Source: Adhaeribacter aquaticus DSM 16391 (lineage in GTDB: Bacteria > Bacteroidota > Bacteroidia > Cytophagales > Hymenobacteraceae). Taken from it: 64,000 nucleotides of DNA. The DNA lies in contig NZ_AXBK01000002.1 of NCBI RefSeq assembly GCF_000473365.1, forward strand, positions 1 through 64,000, in the 5' to 3' direction. Of this stretch, positions 8,470-17,391 are shown in pieces. Made by a program: the position numbers and the translations under genes. The first letter of the stretch is position 1. Each line of letters opens with the position of its first letter. Below the pieces are notes generated by a model. The model made no database searches, had not been told where the DNA came from, and worked only from the letters and a program-made list of their open reading frames with translations.

Positions 8470-9264
8470 TTAAAGAAAAAGTTCTTTGATTAAGATGTAA
8501 ATACCCATGGCCAGCACAAACCAGCCAAATCCCCGTTTTAATTTTTCGCTGTCTACTTTATCGGCAAAGGCCGAACCGATGAAAATACCTATAATAGAAA
8601 GCCCGGAAAATAAGAGGAGAAATTCCCAATCCATTTGGTAATGAAAAACATCTCCCACAAAACCAATTAAAGAGTTCGCCGCAATAATAAAGAGGGATGT
8701 ACCTACGGCCATTTTCATATCCAGGCGCAGGAAAATTACCAGGACCGGTATAATTAAGAAGCCGCCCCCGGCACCTACCATGCCCGATATTAGTCCAACA
8801 ATTATGGCCTCAAGTGTAATTAATCCATAGTTAATATTCTCCCGCTGAATAATTTTCCAATCCTGACAACATTTTTTAGTAATCATGCTGTAAGAGGCCA
8901 AGATCATCAGCAAAGCAAACAGCACCATCAGCAGCAACTCCTTTGTAACGATTAATTGACCCACAGTGAAAATTTGGGCTGGAATAGCGGGAATTAAATA
9001 ACTCCGGGTTAGGTAAACTGCTATTAAGGAAGGTAAGCCAAACAGCAATACCGTTTTAAAATTTACCAGCCCCTGGCGGTAAAACTTAGCACCTCCTACT
9101 AAACTGGTGGTACCCACCACAAATAAGGAGTAAGAGGTAGCCATAACCGGGCTAAAACCCATTAAATAAACCAGGATAGGAACAGTTAATATAGAACCGC
9201 CGCTACCGGTAAGGCCTAGAGATAAACCAATTAATAAGGCGGCCAGATATCCTAATATTTCCAT
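8470..9264 (-). CDS. TauE/SafE family sulfite exporter-like permease
   Basis: A 264-residue permease with about eight hydrophobic segments in two repeats, each with a Gly-rich element: GLTGSGGSILTVPILVYL near the start and GMVGAGGGFLIIPVLVIFL in the second half. These are hallmarks of TauE/SafE (DUF81) proteins, several of which export sulfite or organosulfonates. I use the ATG at 9264 (MEILGYL); an upstream ATG at 9339 would add 25 residues and run through the operator at 9326-9339. Exporting sulfite made by the neighbouring persulfide dioxygenase is a sensible role. Confidence 0.87.
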   Translation of the reverse strand: MEILGYLAALLIGLSLGLTGSGGSILTVPILVYLMGFSPVMATSYSLFVVGTTSLVGGAKFYRQGLVNFKTVLLFGLPSLIAVYLTRSYLIPAIPAQIFTVGQLIVTKELLLMVLFALLMILASYSMITKKCCQDWKIIQRENINYGLITLEAIIVGLISGMVGAGGGFLIIPVLVIFLRLDMKMAVGTSLFIIAANSLIGFVGDVFHYQMDWEFLLLFSGLSIIGIFIGSAFADKVDSEKLKRGFGWFVLAMGIYILIKELFL

Positions 9265-9325
9265 TGTTGACAGTATCGTTCGTGCTAATTTTATGCAAAT
9301 GTCGGTATTGGAGTATGCCGGTACA

Positions 9326-9339
9326 GTGACAAGTATCAC
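9326..9339. promoter_or_regulatory. Crp/Fnr-type operator upstream of the TauE/SafE gene
   Basis: GTGACAAGTATCAC (GTGAC-N4-ATCAC) differs by one arm base from the perfect palindrome at 8444-8457. It lies 62 bases upstream of the preferred start at 9264. Two matching sites before two functionally linked genes support common control. Confidence 0.55.
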
Positions 9340-9507
9340 ATAAGGAAATAAATTAAGAAAAAACCATCGGAAGGCCTGGAATACTAAAACAAGAATATTC
9401 CAATTGGTATAGGTGGGGCTGAAACTAAAACTTTAAAAGTGGCACTAAGTATAAATTAAATGTAAGCTACTTAAAATAGAGATTCGCCGTAACTAAAAAG
9501 AAAGATA

Positions 9508-9894
9508 ATGAGCTACCATAACAGTAAAATCTTAAGCACTTCATTTGATGAAGCCATTGAAAAAGTGACAGGTGCTTTGCAGGCCGAAGGTTTCGGCATT
9601 ATAACCGAAATTAACCTGAAAGATAAATTTAAGGAAAAGTTAGGGGTAGATTTTCGCAATTATAAAATACTGGGGGCCTGCAACCCGAAACTGGCTTTTG
9701 AAGCTATTCAAAAAGAAGCCAACATTGGAGTAATGCTGCCTTGTAATATTTTGGTGCAGGAACATGAAACCGGGCGCGTAGAGGTTACTGCTATCAATCC
9801 TATGGAAACCATGGCTGCGGTAGAAAATGACCAACTGCAACCACTGGCGCAAGAAGTAAGTCAAAAATTGCAAAAGGTAATAAGCGCTCTGTAA
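9508..9894 (+). CDS. DUF302 domain protein
   Basis: A 128-residue soluble protein with a full DUF302 domain: FDEAIEKVTGALQAEGFGIITEIN, a LGVDFRNYKILGACNPKLAFEAI core and IGVMLPCNILVQE with one Cys in each conserved segment. DUF302 proteins recur in sulfur-oxidation and metal clusters; their activity is unknown. It is the only plus-strand gene of the module and is transcribed divergently from the TauE/SafE gene, so the 240 bases between them probably hold both promoters. Confidence 0.85.
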   Translation: MSYHNSKILSTSFDEAIEKVTGALQAEGFGIITEINLKDKFKEKLGVDFRNYKILGACNPKLAFEAIQKEANIGVMLPCNILVQEHETGRVEVTAINPMETMAAVENDQLQPLAQEVSQKLQKVISAL

Positions 9895-9958
9895 GTAGCG
9901 CAAACAAGAGGCGCATTAGGCAAACCCTATTCTCGAAAGGCAGGGCTTTAACTAATCT

Positions 9959-10207
9959 TTATAAATCTGTTCCGCCAAGTCCCAAAACCCGCATAAGTTC
10001 TGCCTGGTAGCCAACTTCCCGGAGAGCATTTAAAATTGCTTGCGGATTAATATCCTGGCCGGAAATGCTCAATATATTTTCTGCAACGGTCGTATCTACC
10101 TTCCAGGAGCTAATATTTTCTAACCGCTGCAAAGCCGGAGTTATTGCCGCCAAGGCAGATTCAGTAGCAATATTGGTTTTAAATTTAAGGATTTCCATCG
10201 TTTTCAA
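9959..10207 (-). CDS. small HMA-fold-like protein lacking the CXXC motif
   Basis: An 82-residue protein whose pattern (EILKFKTNIATESALAAITPALQRL, SWKVDTTVAENILSISGQ, ILNALREVGYQAELM) matches the beta-alpha-beta-beta-alpha-beta ferredoxin fold of heavy-metal-associated domains. The metal-binding GMXCXXC loop is replaced by TNIATES, so it should not bind metal in the usual way. Similar Cys-free small HMA-like proteins occur in Bacteroidota next to Crp-family and sulfur genes. It is convergent with the DUF302 gene. Confidence 0.65.
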   Translation of the reverse strand: MKTMEILKFKTNIATESALAAITPALQRLENISSWKVDTTVAENILSISGQDINPQAILNALREVGYQAELMRVLGLGGTDL

Positions 10208-10295
10208 TTTTTAATAGCAGTAACCTGGAGACTTATTAGTGTAGATAGAGAAATGCTATATTAGAAGTTCTTTACGGTCTTTAAATCAAAATGAG

Positions 10296-10943
10296 TCAAA
10301 AATCATCCAGATTAAGCACTTCAATATAGTTTCGGTGCAGCACAATAGCCTGGTGTTGCTCCAGCTTTTTTAGAAGACGTGAGATTACTTCCCGAGAAGT
10401 GTTTAATTCATCGGCAATTTGTTGGTGGGAGAGACGCACTTCCTTACCCTGCACGTTAACATGTCGTTTCAGGTAAAATACCAGCCGCTCGTCCAGGCCT
10501 TTAAAAGCCACACTATCGAGGGTTTGCAATAGTTCATCAAATCGTTCGCGATAGGAGGCAATTACAAAATTATACCAGGTTTTATACTTGGCTAGCCATT
10601 GCTCGGATAAATGAGCCGGTAAAAGTAGAATTTCCGCATCGGTTACGGCTTTCGCCAATACTTTGCTTTGTTCATTTTTAGCGGTACACATCATAGATAG
10701 GGCGCAGGCGCTTCCTTCTTCCAGGTAGTACATTAAAAACTCATTACCTTCATCATCTTCCCGGTAAACTTTCACCAGCCCATTTAACACCAATACCGTC
10801 GAACGGATATATTGTCCCGTGCGTAGGGCTTCCTCACCCGGCCCAAGTTGTTTAATCGTACCCTCCTGACCCATTTCCTGGAGCAATAAGGGTTCCAACT
10901 GTGGGAAACGGGCATGAATGATTTCGAGGCTTTCTTTTTCCAT
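10296..10943 (-). CDS. Crp/Fnr family transcriptional regulator
   Basis: A 215-residue regulator with an N-terminal cyclic-nucleotide-binding-type sensor domain (about 20-130) and a C-terminal winged helix with the recognition segment LSHQQIADELNTSREVISRLLKKLE. There is no Cys cluster for an Fe-S centre at the N terminus; isolated Cys residues (AC and MC near 80-87) could sense redox or persulfide. It is probably the local regulator of the sulfur genes: two GTGAC-N4-GTCAC-like sites lie at 8444-8457 and 9326-9339. No such site is seen at its own promoter. Confidence 0.85.
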   Translation of the reverse strand: MEKESLEIIHARFPQLEPLLLQEMGQEGTIKQLGPGEEALRTGQYIRSTVLVLNGLVKVYREDDEGNEFLMYYLEEGSACALSMMCTAKNEQSKVLAKAVTDAEILLLPAHLSEQWLAKYKTWYNFVIASYRERFDELLQTLDSVAFKGLDERLVFYLKRHVNVQGKEVRLSHQQIADELNTSREVISRLLKKLEQHQAIVLHRNYIEVLNLDDF

Positions 10944-11451
10944 AAGGCAGGATTTATACCGGCAAATATAAGTACATATCGATTACTCTAGGCAAATGGG
11001 ATAACTGGGGAAGTACTAAAAATGAAATAGAACAAGTATTTATAAATCCTTATACCAAGATTAAATATACCTCCAATGTTTTAGTTTATCATTTATAATT
11101 GGTACTTTTGATCCGATAGTAAGCTCCTCTTACTACTTTATCTGATCGAGGCTTTGCTTCAGCCTACAGATAAAGAAAACAGGTCAAAATCCTCAAATGT
11201 AAATTTAACCTGAATCAACAGTTGATTTATTTAGATTTTGAGAAAGCAGCGAGGTTAAAATCTTCCATATATGAGCTCATCAATTTATATAAAGGCTTAT
11301 TTTAATGAATTATTGGTGGTTGAAACAAAATCCAATTCGTTTAAGAAGAATTAGATTGTCTGGATACTGCATACGATTATTGGCCTTCCGCGTCAAAAGC
11401 TAAAATAATGATTTACAATATTTCCGGATTAAATTAAGGTTAGAATAATTT
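10944..11451. other. gene-free stretch with a two-part hairpin
   Basis: No credible gene. The notable structure is a nested inverted repeat at 11136-11175: outer arms CTTTATCTG / CAGATAAAG and inner arms AGGCT / AGCCT around a 7-base loop. No T-run follows on either strand, so an RNA element or protein-binding site is as likely as a terminator. Confidence 0.5.
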
Positions 11452-12537
11452 TTAAATATTAGCTAAGGGGAAGGAAATATAAAAAGCAGTGCCTTTATTT
11501 TCTTCACTTTCTACCTGAATGTTACCTCCTTGTATCTCTACTAAATCTTTAATAATGGACAGACCGATGCCATTCGATTCTTCTCCATTTAAGCCCCGTC
11601 GTGAAGCCCTGTTATCATGCTTTTGAAACAGATAAGGCTGTAACTCCTGAGGAATACCAATTCCGGAATCGGCATGCTTTAGTAGTAAATTAGTCCCTTG
11701 CGTACTCAAAGTGATGGTTATCGTTCCTTCTGATGGCGTGAACTTAATAGAATTAGTAAGCAGGTTATTGAGAATTTGCGTAAACTTTATTTCATCTAGT
11801 TCAACCATGATTTTTTCTTCCGGACTATGAATATGTATGGCGGCTTTTACCACTTTAGACCGTACAAACGTTTCGGCAGTTTGTTTTACTTTTTCCAAAG
11901 CATCAAACCGTACCCTTTTTACAGGCGTTGAAACAGATTTGATATGTTCGTCCAGGAGGACTTCCTTAATGAGCTTCGTACAGTCAGTATAAGCCGTGTT
12001 AATTATATCCGTATAAGTAGAAAGTTCTCTATAATTGCTTATAGCATGGTCCATCTCCAGCAAATTAACTGCACTCTTCATAATAGATAACGGACCTTGT
12101 AAATCATGAGCCACAATTAATAGGACATTATCTTTCTTACGAGTAAATTCCAGGAGAAATTCCCGATATTTGGTTTGATCCGTAACATCTTCGGCCTGGC
12201 CCATGATTTGAGTAAAAGCACCGTTAGCATCTAAAAGCGGATGAGCATCTACTTTCACCTGCTTAAGGAGATTATCAGGAAACCGGAGGTTAAATTCAAT
12301 TTTAGCAACTGCCCCGTGACGCACTTGCTTAAATCGTTGCATAATGGCTTCTTTATCTTGTTCCTCAATTCGAGTAAGGAGCCATTCAGGAGTCTGTAAA
12401 ACTTGTTCTGATTCAATTTCCCACAGATATTTGATAGATGGGCTCAGATAATCAAACTGCCGGGTCAATATATTATAAAGGAAGAATACTTTTTTACTGG
12501 ATTGACTATATTGATCTAATAGAGCAGATAACATCAT
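11452..12537 (-). CDS. PAS-domain sensor histidine kinase
   Basis: A 361-residue soluble kinase with no membrane segment. An N-terminal PAS-like domain (about 15-120) is followed by a HisKA region with VAHDLQGPLSIMKSAVNLLEM (His near 143) and an HATPase_c domain: N box NNLLTNSIKF, a G1 box written ADSGIGIP rather than the usual DTGIGIP, and G2 NGIGLSI. The Asp of the G1 box is kept. The only response regulator nearby is at 14076-14471 on the other strand, so partnership is possible but not shown. Confidence 0.85.
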   Translation of the reverse strand: MMLSALLDQYSQSSKKVFFLYNILTRQFDYLSPSIKYLWEIESEQVLQTPEWLLTRIEEQDKEAIMQRFKQVRHGAVAKIEFNLRFPDNLLKQVKVDAHPLLDANGAFTQIMGQAEDVTDQTKYREFLLEFTRKKDNVLLIVAHDLQGPLSIMKSAVNLLEMDHAISNYRELSTYTDIINTAYTDCTKLIKEVLLDEHIKSVSTPVKRVRFDALEKVKQTAETFVRSKVVKAAIHIHSPEEKIMVELDEIKFTQILNNLLTNSIKFTPSEGTITITLSTQGTNLLLKHADSGIGIPQELQPYLFQKHDNRASRRGLNGEESNGIGLSIIKDLVEIQGGNIQVESEENKGTAFYISFPLANI

Positions 12538-12844
12538 AGATTATTAAGATAAATGTATTTACCATCCAAAAAAATTTATTTTATTCCAGTGTACCGGATT
12601 TGCTCTAACAAATGAAATTCAATATATATTAGTTCCAGGTTCTTTCTAATTCCCCGTTTATTTTATGTTCTCCCAACAGGATTATTAATAAAAACAATTC
12701 ACAGAATTTATATTTAATCGTAAAACAATTATTAAACCAATAGAATCTGTTTTTGCAACTTTTAAAAATCAGACAGAAAGCAAATAACTTGTATAAAAGG
12801 TTTGTCAATTAATTGAAATGATTGATAATTAAAACTTATAGTGG
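12538..12844. other. AT-rich intergenic stretch
   Basis: A divergent intergenic region between the kinase and a small plus-strand gene. It must hold promoters for both, but I see no repeat, strong hairpin or clear operator. Confidence 0.4.
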
Positions 12845-13072
12845 ATGTTTAATTTATTTCGAAAGAAGAAGCCCGAATTCGACGAACTTCAGTATGAAAC
12901 TATAAAACGGTTAGTAGCTGAATTACCCAAACATTCTGGTTGGGCTGCCACTTATGAGAAAAAACTTTCCCAGGCTACCATTTATAAGTTGCAAGAAGAA
13001 GGCTATCGGGTGATAGCTAAGACTCATAATGGAGATAACTATTATTATAAAATTTCATTCACAAAGCATTAA
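12845..13072 (+). CDS. small hypothetical protein, 75 residues
   Basis: A 75-residue basic protein beginning MFNLFRKKKPEFDELQYETIKRL, with a C-terminal half (ATIYKLQEEGYRVIAKTHNGDNYYYKISF) that looks like a small alpha/beta fold. Codon use resembles the real genes around it and nothing lies on the opposite strand. No family was recognised. It stands alone between the kinase and the response regulator. Confidence 0.5.
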   Translation: MFNLFRKKKPEFDELQYETIKRLVAELPKHSGWAATYEKKLSQATIYKLQEEGYRVIAKTHNGDNYYYKISFTKH

Positions 13073-13263
13073 GATTTTAACCGTTGTTAGACAATAATTT
13101 TAATAACCTTCATTTGTACATGGGAAATTATAAAGGCAGGGAAGCTGCAATTGAAGGAGGATAAACTGAATAAAACGGCTTATTAATTTATGTAAAACGA
13201 ATTTTAATTATTTGACAACTTTTTAAATTTAAAATCTTCCGTAATTAGTGAATTAGAAAAAGC

Positions 13264-13389
13264 ATGAAAGGATTTAAAGCTTTATATGAAGATCAGTTTA
13301 CTCAGGTCTCGGCTGACCTAATGCCTTTAGTTTTAGATAAAACAGAAAAGCTAGCCGATATGAAGACCCGGCTTGCTTCCATTATATGA
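13264..13389 (+). CDS. possible 41-residue peptide
   Basis: A short open frame, MKGFKALYEDQFTQVSADL and onwards, ending MKTRLASII. It has balanced amphipathic composition and sits in a stretch otherwise free of genes, but length alone cannot prove coding. No family recognised. Confidence 0.25.
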   Translation: MKGFKALYEDQFTQVSADLMPLVLDKTEKLADMKTRLASII

Positions 13390-13465
13390 ATTACCTAAAC
13401 AATACCTCAAAGGTATATCTCTTATTAATTCTTTCTCGTCTGATTAAATCAGCAATGCCACCTTG

Positions 13466-13651
13466 CTAATGTTTAGGAAGGTCATATTGAGCTAAACTCG
13501 ATTCTATCAAGTTTATATAACCTATATATTTTTTAATCCAATTGCTTCTTTTTTCTCTTAATAATAAATACCTAAGGTATAGAAGATTTTCTTCCAGTTT
13601 GGCTTTATCAAATGATAAGATTTCTTCCTCAGATAATTCCAATTCTGTCAA
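13466..13651 (-). CDS. possible small acidic/helical protein, 61 residues
   Basis: A 61-residue open frame, MTELELSEEEILSFDKAKL followed by a helical ENLLYLRYLLLREKRSNW segment. The composition (E, L, K, Y in heptad-like spacing) is protein-like and nothing competes on the other strand. No family recognised; it could be a small regulatory or antitoxin-like protein. Confidence 0.35.
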   Translation of the reverse strand: MTELELSEEEILSFDKAKLEENLLYLRYLLLREKRSNWIKKYIGYINLIESSLAQYDLPKH

Positions 13652-14075
13652 TTAAGAGGCAATTAATAAAATAATAAAAATATAATTATACCATATACCT
13701 TTTTAATGAAAACTTTGTTATCACTTATATCAGGATATATTAGACAGACTTGCTGAAATCTACAAAGGCGTTGTCACTAATTATATTAGCGTTTGGGTTT
13801 GATGAGTATATACTTGTTATACTAAATCTATTATTTATTGCATCCTAAATATATTTAGTATATATGTAGTATGCTTATCCTACTTATATAATAATGATTT
13901 TGAATTAGTTTCATGCTAAATTATAACTATTGGTTATAATTTTTGTTCTTATTATATTTGGTTAAAGAATATAGTAGCATAAATAGGTAATAAATAGTTA
14001 TTGAGCTAAACATATTATCTTCAGCAAGTACATAGCATTAAATATAGACAGAAAATAAAATAGGTCATAACATTA
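13652..14075. other. AT-rich gap with an inverted repeat before the response regulator
   Basis: No gene seen. ATTATAAC-TATTG-GTTATAAT (13920-13940) is a perfect 8-base inverted repeat followed by TTTTTG, so it may be a weak plus-strand terminator or an operator. The last 130 bases should hold the promoter of the response regulator. Confidence 0.4.
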
Positions 14076-14471
14076 ATGAAGCAGATAGAAAGAGTATTAC
14101 TGGTAGATGATGACGAAATCACTAATCGTGCTAATAAAAGAAATATTCTGACATCTAATTGTTGCCTGGAAGTAGATGTTGTTTCAAATGGGCAAGAAGC
14201 CATAGAATACTTTAAGCGGATTCAAGAAAATAAACTAAAAGTTGACCTTATGCTTTTAGATTTGAAGATGCCGGTCATGGATGGATTTGATTTCTTGGAA
14301 AAATATAAAGATTTACCAACCGATCTGAAAGCGAGTAAGGTGTTTGGCCTAACATCATCGGCTAGTTTTTATGACCTGGAGAAATTAAAAGCCTACGTTG
14401 ATATTACTGGCCATATCTATAAACCTTTTGCAACAACTGATTTTATCAACCTGTTAGATAAGCATTTTTAA
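14076..14471 (+). CDS. stand-alone response regulator receiver protein
   Basis: A 131-residue single receiver domain. The acidic pocket is DDDE at 11-14, the phosphoacceptor is Asp62 in LLDLKMPVMDG, the switch residue is in LTSSAS near 95 and the conserved Lys is in YKPF near 118. There is no output domain, as in CheY-like or Spo0F-like relay proteins. RPS-type regulators of this kind in Bacteroidota often pair with PAS-rich kinases; the PAS gene at 15074 and the kinase at 11452 are the nearest candidates. Confidence 0.87.
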   Translation: MKQIERVLLVDDDEITNRANKRNILTSNCCLEVDVVSNGQEAIEYFKRIQENKLKVDLMLLDLKMPVMDGFDFLEKYKDLPTDLKASKVFGLTSSASFYDLEKLKAYVDITGHIYKPFATTDFINLLDKHF

Positions 14472-14689
14472 TTTTTATTTGAAATGGGTTGAACTTAAGT
14501 GCATCATTTTGAAAACAAATATCTAGACTCTGTAGTTAACTTTTAATTTTAAAGAAAACATTAGCCAAGTGATAAAGTTTTCAAGGGTTTTATACCTTTT
14601 TACAGGGGATTTTAAGTGCAATTATATCATAAACTTACGTTTCATATTCGGTTTTTAATCAACTTCGGGTAACAGCAATTTTGCGAGCC

Positions 14690-15061
14690 ATGTATAATAT
14701 TCCCTTTTCTAATATTACCCTTAACCATATTAATGGCGATTGGCTAGTAGAGTCTCGTCAGTTGAGTACTTCCGATCCAACAGCATCTATTGCCCACGCT
14801 ATAAAGTTTATTTTTGCTGCTGATGATTATTTGGAGTTACTACCGGAAGGAGAGGGCAGTTGGGCCTTGAAAACAGAAGAGACCATGAATCGGCCTTACC
14901 TGCTGATTGAAGTATTTAATGAAAGCTGGAAGGCTTTAATAACCCGTTTATTTATAAACACCGATACCAGGTATACGTATTTAAATCTTTACTTTGATAC
15001 AGGCATGGAATTAACTCTGGTAAAATTTAATAATAAATATACTGATTTTGGTTTAAACTAA
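14690..15061 (+). CDS. hypothetical protein, 123 residues
   Basis: A soluble protein of about 123 residues starting MYNIPFSNITLNHINGDW. The frame opens at a TTG at 14681, but the ATG at 14690 is the more natural start. It has a mixed alpha/beta pattern and no Cys, signal or membrane segment. It lies 12 bases upstream of the PAS protein gene on the same strand, so the pair is probably co-transcribed and functionally tied. I do not recognise the family. Confidence 0.55.
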   Translation: MYNIPFSNITLNHINGDWLVESRQLSTSDPTASIAHAIKFIFAADDYLELLPEGEGSWALKTEETMNRPYLLIEVFNESWKALITRLFINTDTRYTYLNLYFDTGMELTLVKFNNKYTDFGLN

Positions 15062-15073
15062 ATAAAACTAGAA

Positions 15074-15937
15074 ATGAATGTAAATACACCTGTTGATCAC
15101 GCTTTGCTTTCATTATTGGTACAACGCTCAAATGATTTTATTGGTGCCGCTAACACAAACGGAGAAGTATATTTTTTAAACCCGGCGGCTTTACACATGG
15201 TTGGCCTGCCTGATTTAGAAAAAGCCCAAGGACTGCAGGTAAAAGATTTCTTTATGCCGGCTTATCACGAGAAATTGGAAAATGAGGTTTTCCCGACGGT
15301 TCAAAAGCAAGGTTATTGGATTGGAGAATTAGCTTTCCGGCATTTCGAAACCGGCCAACCGATACCGGTTATGTACCAAATTTTTACCTTAAATGATCCT
15401 GTTACAAGTGAAATCACGGGCTATGCTACTGCTTCGCATAATTTAACCGCTTACAAACAATCAGAAGAAAAATACCGCTTTGTTACGGACGCTATGCCTC
15501 AATTAGTATGGACTACCGACGAAAAAGGGTATCATGATTTTTTTAATCAACAGTGGGTAGATTTTACCGGTTACACGGTGGCCGATAGCTTAGGTACGGA
15601 AATGTGGAATAATTTACTGCATCCCGATGACCAGGACCGGGCAGCCCAGGTATGGCAACATTCTTTAGCTACAGGAGAACCTTATGAAATTGAATACCGT
15701 TTTAAACGGGTCAGCGATGGTATGTGGCGTTGGTTTTTAGCAAGGGCTTTGCCCATGCGCGATGATCTGGGCCGTATTTACCGGTGGTTTGGCACCTGCA
15801 CCGATATTAATGAATTATACAGTATGCGGGAGCAACTCAAAACGTCTTACGCTGATTTGGAGGCAAAAGTGCAGTTCCGGACACTTGCATTGGAAAAGGA
15901 GGTTAATGTCTTGAAAGAAAAGTTGGCTAATAAATAA
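15074..15937 (+). CDS. PAS domain protein without an output domain
   Basis: A 287-residue protein with two PAS domains. The second (about 130-255) is a canonical PAS/PAC: YRFVTDAMPQLVWTTDEKGYHDFFNQ, WNNLLHPDDQDRAAQVW, YEIEYRFKRVSDGMWRWFLARALP and WFGTCTDIN. The chain ends in a coiled coil (LEAKVQFRTLALEKEVNVLKEKL), just where a histidine kinase would normally begin its HisKA region. The kinase part is absent, and no frameshifted remnant is obvious in the 160 bases after the stop. It may be a stand-alone sensor or a truncated kinase. Confidence 0.75.
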   Translation: MNVNTPVDHALLSLLVQRSNDFIGAANTNGEVYFLNPAALHMVGLPDLEKAQGLQVKDFFMPAYHEKLENEVFPTVQKQGYWIGELAFRHFETGQPIPVMYQIFTLNDPVTSEITGYATASHNLTAYKQSEEKYRFVTDAMPQLVWTTDEKGYHDFFNQQWVDFTGYTVADSLGTEMWNNLLHPDDQDRAAQVWQHSLATGEPYEIEYRFKRVSDGMWRWFLARALPMRDDLGRIYRWFGTCTDINELYSMREQLKTSYADLEAKVQFRTLALEKEVNVLKEKLANK

Positions 15938-16174
15938 GTATTACGTTCAATTTATACAAATAATAATGCCCTTGATTTGATTTTTACAATAACTTTTTAT
16001 AAATGGTTTATACCAAATAGTTATCTCTTGAATCAAATCCTACAGATAGAAATTATCTGCAATATAGGAAGTTGATTCCGGCTTTATACGTATCAATTTA
16101 TGTTTTTTACATTTACCATTTTACGTATTATTTTTTTGCTAAAGTCCGTATTCACTAGTTTAAAAGTTGCAATA

Positions 16175-16372
16175 ATGATAACTAAGAAAGAATTTAAAAA
16201 AGCTTCTTTGCGATTAGAAGAAGTTAAAGATGCGATGCCGGGCACTAAAGAAGCCAAAGAATTAAGGTCAGTGACGTCCTTGATTGCCGAATATTATAAG
16301 CAAAGTACCGATCATAGGAATACCCATTCTAGTATTAGCACAATTAATAATGTAGAATCAAAAGTAGAGTAA
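16175..16372 (+). CDS. small helical protein, 65 residues
   Basis: The frame is open from 16100, but the first 25 residues are AT-driven hydrophobic sequence; the ATG at 16175 gives MITKKEFKKASLRLEEVKDAMPGTKEA and so on, a compact helical protein. The segment PGTKEAKELRSVTSLIAEYYKQS resembles the N-terminal helices of HigA-type antitoxins, without the HTH. A similar pattern occurs in the 58-residue minus-strand protein at 44151-44327. Function unknown. Confidence 0.45.
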   Translation: MITKKEFKKASLRLEEVKDAMPGTKEAKELRSVTSLIAEYYKQSTDHRNTHSSISTINNVESKVE

Positions 16373-16723
16373 AAAGTAAAAAAGGTCTATCATCACAATT
16401 CACTTTAAATGGTATTTTAATTATTGATTCTTATAAAAGAATCGGGTTAGTGGCAATTAATTTTATTAATAAGCTAAAATTCTATTTAACATAATGAAAG
16501 TTATAAGCCTTTTAAAAACCTACAAATTTAACTCATTTTAGCATATTTTTCAGATTTTAAGTTTTGTTATTTAACATAATATTTTAAAAATTTAAATTAC
16601 ATATATTAGCTAAAATTTGAAATTTTAATTTCATAACAAAATAGAAAGCTTTAACCAATACTATAAAGACACTATTAGCGTACTTCTATTTGAATCGGGA
16701 GGTTTGATAATAAATACCTGTAC
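16373..16723. other. very AT-rich intergenic stretch
   Basis: No gene seen. The 13-base word TATTTAACATAAT occurs twice (about 16483 and 16568) and may be chance in such AT-rich sequence. The end of the stretch should carry the promoter of the DUF305 lipoprotein gene. Confidence 0.4.
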
Positions 16724-17362
16724 ATGAAGATAAATGAGTATAAAAAATACTTCTTTCTATTCTATATCTTATTAACTTCTAACGGCTTTTGGTCCTGCCA
16801 AAGTAATTCAGATAATCACTTTAGAAGAGACCAGAAAGTAGGTAAGGAAAACAATTATTCAGGAAATAAATCTGATAAAAACTCCAATTATACAAGGTTA
16901 GATACTGCCATTACCGCTAACCACCCCGACCATGATTTTGTGCATTTTATGATTTCTCAACACAATATGGCTATCAATTTAGCCAATGAAGAAATAAAAA
17001 ATGGTCAGAATAAGGCCTTAAAAGAAGTAGCTAATCATATTATCAATCACCATTCAGAAGAAAAAACGTTTTTAGATAAAGCGGCTGCCCGGATTGATAA
17101 GGAAAAAGAAGATGAGCGGGTAGCCTCTGTTTTGCATCAAAAGTTAAAAATGGGCATTGATGCCATGAGCAAGCAATTAAAGGCGGTAGAGCAAATAGAA
17201 AGTCTGGATGCAAAGTTTAAAGCCCAAATTATCATTAATCACCAAACCTCCATTGATGTTGCCGAAGCGTACCTGCGTTTTGGATTGGACCCTGAATTGA
17301 AAAACTACGCCGGAAGGTTAATAAAAGACCATTCGGCGGAAATTATGCAATTACAAAAGTAA
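16724..17362 (+). CDS. DUF305-like lipoprotein
   Basis: A 212-residue protein with a signal sequence and lipobox-like Cys (SNGFWSC, Cys near 25), a low-complexity linker and a helical domain from about residue 65. The motif HDFVHFMISQHNMAINLANEEIKNGQNKALKEVANHIINHH matches the repeated His/Met helices of DUF305, a family found with copper resistance genes. The domain is internally repeated (IIINHQTSIDVAEAYL). It is convergent with the metal-linked TonB receptor; a periplasmic metal role is likely but inferred. Confidence 0.7.
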   Translation: MKINEYKKYFFLFYILLTSNGFWSCQSNSDNHFRRDQKVGKENNYSGNKSDKNSNYTRLDTAITANHPDHDFVHFMISQHNMAINLANEEIKNGQNKALKEVANHIINHHSEEKTFLDKAAARIDKEKEDERVASVLHQKLKMGIDAMSKQLKAVEQIESLDAKFKAQIIINHQTSIDVAEAYLRFGLDPELKNYAGRLIKDHSAEIMQLQK

Positions 17363-17391
17363 ACTGATTCAAATAATATGCTTTCCTAAAT

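Noticed and set aside
9895-9958. Imperfect inverted repeat AAACCCT...AGGGCTTT between the convergent DUF302 and HMA-like genes
   Set aside because: Possible bidirectional terminator, but the arms mismatch and T-runs are missing; not strong enough to list.
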